This document shows, one piece after another, positions 33,540-43,600 of a stretch of 45,999 bases of DNA. The stretch is from Nemertoderma westbladi (lineage: Eukaryota; Xenacoelomorpha; Nemertodermatida; Nemertodermatidae), in assembly GCA_032718475.1 (NCBI GenBank), contig JAUCBJ010002346.1, positions 1 through 45,999 on the forward strand, written 5' to 3'. Under the pieces are notes generated by a model that saw only the letters and a list, made by a program, of their open reading frames with translations, did no database searches and was not told where the DNA came from. Every line of letters begins with the position of its first letter. Positions within the stretch are counted from its first letter, which is position 1. The position numbers were made by a program, and so were the translations under genes.

Positions 33540-34855
33540 AAATCACAGCAGAAATACGATAGAGCCCACATCACAGCAGCAATACGGCAGGCCTACATCA
33601 CATCAGCAATACGGCAGGTACATCACAGCAGCAATACGGCAGGTCTACATCACAGCAGCAATACGACAGGCCTACATCACATCAGCAATACGGCAGGTTT
33701 ACATCACAGCAGCAATACGGCAGGCCTACATCACAGCAGCAATACGGCAGGCCTACATTACAGCAGCAATACGGCAGGTCTACATCACAGCAGCAATACG
33801 GATGACCTACATCACAGCAGCAATACGGCAGGCCTACATCACAGCAGCAATATGGCAGGCCTACATCACAGCAGCAATACGGCAGGTCTACATCACAGCA
33901 GCAATACGGAAGACCTACATCACAGCAGCAATACGATAGAGCCCACAACACAGCTGCAATACGGCAGGCCTACATCACAGCAGCAATACGGCAGGCCTAC
34001 ATCACAGCAGCAATACGGCAGGCCTACATCACGGCAGAAATACGGCAGGCCCAAATCACAGCAGCAATACGGAAGACCTACATCACAGCAGCAATCCGGA
34101 AGACCTACACCACGGCAGAATATGTGAGGCGTACATCGCAGCAGCAATACGGTAGGCCTACATCACATCAGCAATACGGTACGCCTATATCACAGCAATA
34201 ATACGGCAGGACTACATCACAGCAGAATATGGGAGGCGTACATCGCAGCAGCAATACGGTAAGCCTACATCACATCAGCGATACGGTACGCCTATATCAC
34301 AGCAATAATACGGCAGGCCTACATCACGGCAGAAATACGGCAGACCTACATCACAGCAGCAATACGGTTGGCCTATATCGCACCATCAATACGGCAGGCG
34401 TACATCGCAGCAGCAATACGATAGAGCCCACAACACAGCAGTAATACGGCAGGTCTATATCACAGCAGTAATATGGCATGCCTACATCACAGCAGAATAT
34501 GGGAGGCGTATATCGCAGCAGCAATACGGTAGGCCTACATCACATCAGGAATACGGTACGCCTATGTCACAGCAATAATACGGCAGGCCTACATCACGGC
34601 AGAAATACGGCAGGCCTACATCACAGCAGCAATACGGTAGGCGTACATCGCACCATCAATACATCAGGCGTACATCGCAGCAGCAATACGGTAGGCCTAC
34701 ATCACATCAGCAATACGGTACGCCTATATCACAGCAATAATACGGCAGGCCTATAACACGGCATAAATACGGCAGGCCTACATCACAGCAGCAGTACGGT
34801 AGGCCTACATCGCACCATCAATACGGCAGGCGTACATCGCAGCAGCTAGTACTAG
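33540..34855. repeat. 27-bp minisatellite, left part
   Basis: The unit is CATCACAGCAGCAATACGG plus CAGGCCTA, with variants (GGTACGCCTAT, CGTACATCG). There are about 48 units before an interruption. The 27-bp period keeps several frames open (9-residue repeats), but frame shifts and stops accumulate to the right, so I treat it as non-coding. Confidence 0.9.
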
Positions 34856-35881
34856 GATCGGCATGCTGCATTGCAGGTACATTTTTAAAAATGCTGTGCC
34901 GGCTTGTCAACAAAATTGCGCCGCCACCACTCCCTATCACTAATGACATTTGCAAGATCATCCGCATCTTCAAGGCCAGTGTCGTTTAAGATGCGTCTCA
35001 AGAAAGTCATGGGCTGTCCATCATGCTTATTCACTCCATGAGGCTGCCAAAGTACAAGATTATGCACTGGCTGGTCCTCACGGCGAAAGCAATGTCCTGC
35101 AAAGCGGAGGCGATTTTGTTCTAGTGTCAAGCTTGGGGGAACCAATGAGACACCTCCAATGTTATATAGTGTCTGGTTGGAGATGTGTGCATTGTACTTG
35201 ACACAATGAACCCGGCGTAGCATTCTGGGGAATGTGCCATCCAGAGATTTGGTGTCCTCAACAGTTAGAGCCCAGCATGGACTCCCAAAGAGGAGTACTG
35301 GAACTACTGCTGCACTAATTAATCGGACCTTAAGTTTCCGATTAATTCTCGGTGACTTCCAAATCCTGGAAAGCCTATTCAAGGTTGCCCATGCCTTTCC
35401 CTTACGAATTCGAAGGTCCGCCCCTGGCTTCCGGATCCATGATCCCAGGTAACAGAAGTCGTCCACATGCTCAAGCATACCATCCTTTGAGCTTATGCTC
35501 ATCCGATCAGAGACTTGCTGAGGACTTTCAAAGTTAACTGTCAAAATTTTGGTCTTTCTGGAGTTAATAAAAAGACCAACACTAGAAGCAGCATTTTCTA
35601 ATGAGCTGAGGAGCCGTTGGGCTCCCTCTAGTGATTCTGAGAGTACTCCTAAGTCATCAACAAAGTCTAGATCAGTTATGTGCTTGGCAGGATTTCCTCG
35701 ACTTCTAGAGCCAGTAGGTGGAGTTATCATCACCCCATCATCATTATGATGATCTAAGGACATGCGTAGAACATAGTCAACCACAATTATGAACAAGAAT
35801 GGTGCAAGTGTGTCTCCCTGGAGGACGCCCCATAACACTTCAAATGGTTCTGTGTCACCGTCAACAGTAGACAGAAATGTT
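34856..35881 (-). mobile_element. 5'-truncated LINE inserted in the minisatellite
   Basis: Non-satellite sequence interrupts the 27-bp array. The 7-bp GCAGCAG flanks it on both sides (34849-34855 and 35882-35888), a possible target-site duplication, although the word also belongs to the satellite. The LINE's 3' end faces left, with a 3'UTR of only about 30 nt and no poly(A). Confidence 0.75.
34885..35880 (-). pseudogene. LINE reverse transcriptase, C-terminal fragment
   Basis: Minus-strand frame of about 331 residues, open to the truncation point. It carries GVLQGDTLAPFLFI (RT motif with the conserved QGD-x-LAP), then DLDFVDDLGVL, where the family has an A/F-x-DD catalytic box (both Asp kept, flanking residue Val), a K-T-K-thumb-like segment, and the C-terminal RLISAAVVPVLLFGSPCWAL and RMLRRVHC pattern of non-LTR elements. 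The endonuclease and N-terminal RT are missing, so it cannot be an active element. The clade was not determined. Confidence 0.82.
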
Positions 35882-35990
35882 GCAGCAGCAATACGGTAGA
35901 CCTACATCGCACAGCAATACGGTAGACTTACATCATAGCAGAAAAACGGGAAATCTACAACACAGCAGCATACGGTAGGCCTACATCACA
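35882..35990. repeat. 27-bp minisatellite, right remnant
   Basis: About four more degenerate units of the GCAGCAATACGGTAGACCTAC type resume after the LINE, showing the array existed before insertion. Confidence 0.8.
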
Positions 35991-37240
35991 TGCTGGCCAT
36001 GCAAGGATTCCAAACATGTAACACAATCTCAATTTCGTCGTAAAATAGCTGAGATATTGGTGTTCAAAGAACCATGGTATTGCATCTTGGCGAGGTTATT
36101 AGATTCTATTTAATAAACACTCCATTCTGGAACATTTTTCTTATCCCCTCATTAATTATGATCTATATAAATTTGGAATTTTTTTGTACCAGAATAACGA
36201 CACTATAATCCAAGACATGTTGTATGTAGCAGATTCTAGTTTTATTCGTCACTTTCATTTGAGTTCTAGAATATATCATATATTTTACATTGAAAGGTAT
36301 ATTAAGCAATTGAGAATTAGTTGCTTGCCCCATCCACAGATACGTCATGTGAACAAATCTTAAAGGCCCGTTTCCGCGTTGCTTTTTTATGTTCGGTTTT
36401 CTAAGCTTTATTTTTAGTTTTTTATTCAAGCTTTTTTTGAGCTCTTTTTTCAAACTTATTTTTTAGCTTTTTATCAAGCTTATTTTGCCTTTTCTATATA
36501 AATGAATGTTCTAGAATTAAAGAATTTAAATTATGTTATTTTTTGTTGATTTGAAGTGACATGGTTTACTAGCCTACCTATACAGTAATTTTGATATGCA
36601 AATTTAATTTCTTGTCATACCACACTAATTTATACGTATAATCATAATTATTTAAAAATTCAACCCAGCTCTTTTATAGGATGTTTTTCGCGGGTGTTTA
36701 TGAGTTTTTTTAAACCTTTTAGTTAGCTTTTTTTGGAGCTTTATTCTTTAAGTTTAAACATTCTAAAATTCTCAGATTCAACTTGAAGCAATTAATTTCT
36801 AGAAATTTTACTAACTGAAACCTCGCAACATCAAAATAATAATTTTTTATGTTCTTATTATCGAATTCCCTCGACCAGACAACAGCTTCCAGTATAAAGA
36901 TACATTTTGGCTCTTCAGTAGAACGTTAGTATTACTCTTTAACGTGCTTTTAGTATCACATTATATTTCTTAACCTGACAGACCATTTTATTCTGAGCAA
37001 ATGGGCGCATACTGTATCATTTGTAACGTGCAAATGTAAACCTGACAATTTAAATTTAGATTCGCCAGACCTTTTTAAATATCGCCGCCGGCCGGTGCGG
37101 TGGCGTAAAGTCCGGATAATGAAATAAATAAATAAAATAGTGGCAAATGTAATAAATGACAGATAATAATTAGATTGAGTGATTTAGATTGATAACAAAA
37201 ATTAAGATTTAATAGTTTTGTTATGCCATAGCTGTACTAT
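35991..37240. other. Intergenic, one dispersed-repeat fragment
   Basis: AT-rich. 36009-36070 resembles the intron segment at 32010-32080. A run of TTTTTAGCTTTTTAT-like words lies around 36380-36480 and 36710-36750. No gene recognised. Confidence 0.4.
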
Positions 37241-37742
37241 TGTCACACACATGTCTCGCAACTTGATTCAATGGCGCAAAATGACAAAAACACAAAACAA
37301 ATTTTGTAAAAGCTTTTGTGGGATAACTGATTCGTTTGCCTTGTTGGCCAGTTCCCCCCCAGTCGCTAAGAATACTCTCAAAGTGATCTATAACTAAAAA
37401 TAGTGCAAGTTACCAGCTTATTGGCTGATTTGCTATACGCAGGCATCTGGGCTCTGTTTAATCGGCCAACAAGCCTAGGGAGGTTGCGTCATAGCCTTGT
37501 GTTGTATCTCCCAATAGAATTTGAGTTAGCCTTGATTTTGACCTATCACAGAGTACTGAACTGAAAATTTCCTATCTCACTGCTCTTTCTCTGTGTTGAA
37601 CGGGAGCTTCGTGGAATAAGGGAGTTGGTATCCTCGTATAGAGCAGTAGTCACGAGTTTTTCAAAGCCACGAAAGAACGGCTTTTAGTGTTTTGTGCTTT
37701 CTGCTTTTTAGCTCAACACTAGTAGGTTTAATTACAAGGACA
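37241..37742 (+). repeat. Candidate 5' LTR of the BEL/Pao element
   Basis: Begins TGTCACACAC and ends AAGGACA, giving a TGTC/GACA terminal match, and lies shortly before a primer-site-like sequence. The 3' LTR is outside the window, so the ends cannot be confirmed. Confidence 0.3.
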
Positions 37743-37756
37743 TATATCCTTTAACC

Positions 37757-37766
37757 TGGCGACAGC
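37757..37766 (+). promoter_or_regulatory. Candidate primer-binding site
   Basis: TGGCGACAGC starts with TGG, the complement of tRNA CCA, and resembles the TGGCGAC-type sites of some BEL/Pao elements. A 14-nt gap from the candidate LTR end is longer than usual. Confidence 0.3.
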
Positions 37767-38739
37767 AACTGCTGCCACACGGCTTTTAATAACTGCTGAA
37801 ACTGCTAAAATTACCTGCTCAATCAATATTGTATACTGCTATTTGTTGTCGGTTATTCATTATATTTGTTGATGAATTATTATATTGGAATAACGAGAAA
37901 TAACCCCGACACCCAATATTCTTGATATACCGAAGGTAAGAGAGAAAGGTTACAGATAAACGATTGTGACTTATGTTAAAGTGGTTTGAAGTGAATCTAA
38001 TGTTATTTGATAGACCCTACATGAGTCAGTCTGTGTTCCTTTTATATGTGACTAAAATCAGTGAAGATCGGCAGATTAGTGTGCAGTATTGTGCAGCATT
38101 GTGTATGAGTGAGTCTGTTAAAGAAGCATTCCTAAAGAATGCGCCATATATGTGAATTATAATTAAGCCATATCGTTGTGAGTAGTTTAAGTCATAACTC
38201 TGTTTATGTAGATAAAGCGCCACGTCCTAAAGGAACTGTTAATATTACCGAAGGTGAATAATATTGTCAGAGATTATATAATACTGTCAGTCGAATAATA
38301 CATTAGGCTTACATAGCAATAAAATTAAACCGTCGAACCCAATCTCCCGGGAATATCCAGCGGGTGAATGGTCGCGCACGGATTGGTTTCGACTAGTGTA
38401 GTAAATCAAATACTTGTCATAGGCTAAAAAGCGATTTAATATCTAGAAGACATCTTAATTTGGCGGGTTAAACTGCCAAAGGTCTGAAAGCGCGAACATT
38501 AAAGGATATAGCTTCTGTATTGCAGTAGGCAATAAAGCTGAAGTACCGGCAACCGGTACCCAGTAGGCCTGACTACCTAACCACCCGGACCGGTACCTAC
38601 AGCAGTACAGGTACAGCAGTATTATTCGATTCTGATAATTATATACCGGTAGGCCTTAATAATTAATCAGGGAGGGCCCGCCCTGGTTTTTTATTGAGAT
38701 TTTTACTTATTTCTGTCAAGTTTTATTTGTTTGTAGGCC

Positions 38740-39360
38740 AGTATTGAACAGAAGGCGTGTAAACCTGATCAGATTATACAGACGATTTGTAGGCTGAGCT
38801 GTTGTCTGATTGTTGTTAAGTCTGAACGGATTGCAGTGTGTGTAGATCACCTGTCCGATTAAGTACGGTTAGGCAGTAGGGGCAGCGAACGCTGTAAGGT
38901 AAACCCCCAACTAAAGAATAAGTCGCACTACTGGGTTAGAGCGCATACTCCCTAATCATTTCGGAGTCTGCATGTCCTGTAGTTTATTTAGGCTTGAGAG
39001 TAGTCTGCCATCGTTTGGTCTGTACTTTGTTTGTGTAAGTCTGTACGGGTAGCGTATAATTTTATTTAGATAATTTGTAGGCTGGATAGTTGTCTGGCTG
39101 TTATTAGGTCTGAACGGATTGCCGCGTGTGTAGATCATCTGTCCGATTAAGTACGGTTAGGCAGTAGGGGCAGCGAACGCTGTAAGGTAAACCCCCAACT
39201 AAAGAATAAGTCGCACTACTGGGTTAGAGCGCATACTCCCTAATCATTTCGGAGTCTGCATATACCGTAGTTTGTTTAGGCTTGATAGTAGCCTGTCAGT
39301 GTTCGGTCTGTATTTTGTTTGAGTAGTTTGTACGCGTAGCGTAATATTTATTATTCAGAG
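38740..39360 (+). repeat. 288-bp tandem duplication, about 2.2 copies
   Basis: Offset 288 bp throughout. 38851-38973 and 39139-39261 are identical over 123 bp, and the outer parts have diverged. A partial third copy follows to about 39360. Confidence 0.9.
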
Positions 39361-40284
39361 TTTATGCGATTATCCGCAACATTCATTCCCCAAGTTTGTT
39401 CCTACAGTAATTGTGTTTGTTATACATACCGCTATAGTTAAATTAACCCCGGTACTACACGGGCTGCTCGGCGTAGGTAAAGACTGGTGATTTTGTGCAT
39501 CGGTCACTCCAGCAGATGCTGTGGTTCTTTTAGCTGTTCAAGTATATTTAACTACTGATTATCTGTTGTACAAGTACTCGTACCTAATTTAGGGTTTAGT
39601 GTACAGTACTTTCCGAAGTAATTATTGTAGACATTATATCTGTGTTGTAAAGTGGTTGATAGGCACATTCGATTAGCTCTATTAACTTCTAGGTAGGAAC
39701 ACTCCGTGATACATAACGTAGAACCTATAGCGATACGGCTATAGGTCGTCAGGCGGTGGTATTTTTCTATCTAGACAACGTAGTGTATTTACTACTACTT
39801 ATTATTTCAAATACCGTAGTACCCTGTCCGTTGTAATAACCAGTTTTCTAACCCTTTGTTAGGCTGGTTTGTAGACTTCTTGTAAAATTACCCTAAAAAT
39901 TTCGTATTTTGTGTTTTTGTAAATTTTTGTGTTTATTTAGAGATTGTAATCTCAACCCGAATTGTACGTAATTTGTAGTATTAAGTAACTTAGGTAAATT
40001 AGAATTATTTGTTTTAGTGTCCTATACGTAACACTTCACTGAAAGCGCACCGCTTTGTGTAGTGATTACCCCAGAAATAATAACATTTATTTCAAACATT
40101 GACTAAACCCATTAAAACGGGTATAAATACATTATAAATCAAATCTAACGATTTATAAATAGTAGGCCTACCATACAACCATTAGGTCTCAATATCAGTT
40201 GGACTACTGCTCAAATAACGGTAATAAAGTAAGTAAAGTAACAAAGTAACCCTAAAGTAACAGAAATTCAATTATTTGAAATAA

Positions 40285-40540
40285 TTGATATACCGGTATT
40301 TACGATAGGCCTATTATCTTTATTTCTATAAATCTAGGCTGAAATTATACCGGTACTTGTAATTAATTCTATTTCAGAATTATATATCCTACAAACTGTA
40401 AGCTGTATACCGGTATTCCAGATAGGCCTATTATATATTTATATATATTTGTGCTAAAATTATACCGGTATTCTGTGATAAACATAGTCTGTAATAATAC
40501 TTATATAGTTATATATACTATAAGTATACCGGTATTCTAA
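40285..40540 (+). repeat. Degenerate 55-64-bp repeats centred on TACCGGTA
   Basis: TACCGGTA starts at 40291, 40348, 40408, 40463 and 40527, often with GATAGGCCTATTA nearby. Both words are palindromic. Confidence 0.7.
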
Positions 40541-40672
40541 TATATTATATATATATCACGCTACACTGAGTAGCAGTACCGGTAATTAATTACTAGGCTA
40601 GCAGTTAATACTGAGTTATTAGACTTACTCAGACTGTAATACAGCAGTAGACATTCAACGGTATACATAGTC

Positions 40673-43600
40673 ATGTCTGATACTAAGCAAAACCTGTCAG
40701 ACAGTTTATTAGATGTAACTATCTGTGACTCAGATAGAGACGCACAACCGTCTGGTCGTAAATCCAGTTCACCTCCCACTGTGAGGAAGGTCATCCCTCC
40801 AGTAGTAATAACAGAACCTAGGCTAGTCCAACATCGTAGGTCTATCATAGGCACTCGAGCTCAGGTCAAGCGGGACCAAAAGGCAGCGGAACAGCAACAA
40901 CCCGCTAGTCAAGAACTTATTCCTCAGAGGCCCAGCAGCTCCAGTAGTGAGGATACTGTGGAGCTGACACCCGAGCGCGGAGCAGAGATGACGGATGCGG
41001 TTTATACGGATCCCCTTCTCATCCTTCCTGCAGCCGTGCTCGCTGGGTTATTGATCGCGGTGGAAGAACACCAGATCGATTGGGCGAGAAGTCAACGGTC
41101 AACTAGAGATAGCTACGCGGGATACACGAGTGAAGAACTGAAGTCTATTGTCGAGTCGCAATGGAACTTCCCCGGACCCGGACTCCCGTTTGATTTATCA
41201 GAAGCTGCCTGGGAAGACATACACCGGATGGGAGTAGCCAAGGAAACCATCGATCCAGCTGTATGGAAGAGGTCCGCAGCCGGATACGCCCAGGGATTCT
41301 TCAGCTCTATGGAGCGAGTAGAGAGACAACTGTTTCAACAACCTCAAGGACCTCAAGAGCAGGGATCGCTGCTTTATCAAGTTAGAGAAAGAGTTTTGCG
41401 GATTAGGCTAATCTTATCCGCCTTTGAGGAGGCTTCTAAAAGAAAACAAGACACGTCGTTGCAAGTTGCCGTAAAAACTTGGTTTCAACGGGTGAGTCGC
41501 CAGGTTCAAGGAGCAGCTCAGTGGAAAGCTCAGTTGGAGGAGCGCTCAACCCATGGAGAATCGACGGACGCTATTTTTTCCCAAGTGGAAAGTGAAGCGA
41601 CGGCAGAGAAACCGCATAAGAAGGATGCCATTGATATCTATCTGTCAGACTATCAGCGTTTTTTGGGAGATGATGAGTTGAGGAGAAGGTTAGAGGGACT
41701 TAGCCCTAATAGCGAAGGAGCCAAACTCGTGTTAGATGCGATTGATGTGGATAGGTTAGCGGCGAACCAAGCTAAATTCGATGAACAACTCCGCATCGCT
41801 AGAGAACAAGAAGAACAAGTAAAGAAAAAACGTATAGAAGATAGAAAGACAGCGGCAGTGGCAGCAGCAGTGGCAGAGGCAGAAGCGGAAAGAAAAGCGG
41901 CAGCAGCAGTAGCAGCGGCAGAAGCGGAAAGAAAAGCGGCAGTGGCAGTGGCAGTGGCAGAGGCCGAAGCGGAAAGGAAAGCGGCATCGGCAGTGGCAGA
42001 GGCCGAAGCGGAAAGAAAAGCGGCATTGGCAACAGCAGAGGCAGTGGTAGAAGCCGAACGGAGGGCATCTGAAGAGGCAACCCAACTAGAGTTGGAAATT
42101 CTTCAAGAGAAGCAAGACAACTTCAATAAACAGTTAACAGCGAGCAATATGCAGATGATGAGTAGATCTACTCCCAAGAGACAGGGGTATACATCATCTG
42201 AGGAAGGCGATACCACCGACACTGAAGGCGGAAGAAATCGATCTCGCCTAAGCAGACGTAAAAGAACATTCCACCGGCAGAAATTGCCTGATTTGCCTCC
42301 AGCTGTTAGAAGGCAACTAAATAACACCAAAGTAGGTAGTACAGAACCCACAGACCAAATAATTACAATAGAGAGACTCCCTACTATAGTAGATGAGCCT
42401 GAAATAATTAGGCCTGTTCCCGAAGCTACCCTTTCGGTCGTAGAGACACCTGTACTCCCTGAACCTACTTCTCAATTCCCTTTGCACAGCACTAAGCTAC
42501 CTGTGCCCAACAGAACAGTCCATGAGACAGTGCATACCCTGGACTCCGAGCGAAATATTCCAGATTTGTCGCCCGTTGTCCCTCGTCCGCCCGCTACAAC
42601 GTTGGCGACTCCCGCTTCGGCGGTCGAATGGGTGGACGAGAGACGACGGGGGATGGATCTCCTGCTCGGGCAGATGCAGGAGACTGTCCAACAATTCAAG
42701 GGCACAGTAAGGGAAAGTAGGCTAGAGTTGCAAGAAGTGCAGCAAAGTATCGCGCTTGAACGCGATAAATTAGTAAACACCCAAAAGGGTATACCACCAC
42801 CCTCTATAACAATGTGTCAACCTGTTAGGTCTGAAGTATCGCATGCGCAAGGTGTGGAGCCTACACGCATCTATACTGCTAGCGAAGTAGAAACTCCTAT
42901 AGTGAACCCTATTAAGGGTAATTATAGACCTGTTGATAATGATATTCCATATAAAACTGATCATAATCCGAGAAATTTATATACCGATAACTCGATATTA
43001 AATAGCACGATGGCCCAAGAAAGTTTTACGCGTCAAATGGCTAGAACCGAAGCCCGGCAAGCGGTAAAGGTTGGAGAGATCGTCAAGTTCAATGGAGATG
43101 AGATGAAATGGTTACCTTTTAATGAATATTACAAAGATAACATACAGAACTCTGTACTATCTAATGGAGAAAAACTTAGATACCTCATCGAGTGCTTGGA
43201 AGGATCTCCCAAGTTAATGGCGTTAAAGTTTATTGGACATCCAGACGGATTAAGACAAGTTTGGGATACACTAAACATCAGGTATGGTAATAGGAATAAT
43301 ATCGCTGGGTACTTGTATGCAAAGTTAGTAGCGCCCCGAAAGTTTATTAGTAGCGGAATTATCGAGTTTTCCGATGAGATCCAGGAGATCTGCAGACAAT
43401 TAGATTGGCTAGGTAAGTCTCATGAGTATCAGAACACTATGGTTATTAGAGCAGTGGCTTCTACTTTACCGAAAGGTGGAGTAGGTACACGCTGGGATAA
43501 GAAAGTACTATATATGATGGAACAACAACGACGAGACCCTACCATGGCTGATCTCATGTCATTCTTGGATGGAGAAGTGAAATTGCAACTCCTCAAGCAA

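Larger units (their letters stand above)
37767..40672 (+). other. Long 5' leader of the BEL/Pao element
   Basis: About 2.9 kb without a coding frame, between the candidate primer site and the gag start. It contains a hairpin (37847-37857 with 37899-37911), a 288-bp tandem duplication and a set of TACCGGTA repeats. Part of it may be flanking DNA if the LTR call is wrong. Confidence 0.4.

Noticed and set aside
33465-34127. Plus-strand 220-residue His/Ser-rich repeat frame
   Set aside because: It is a 27-bp minisatellite translation. The frame changes within the array and stops accumulate, and no splice link to the upstream gene was seen.
37847-37911. TGTCGGTTATT ... AATAACCCCGACA as LTR ends
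   Set aside because: They form a hairpin only about 65 nt long and no primer site follows, so it is kept as an inverted repeat, not an LTR boundary.
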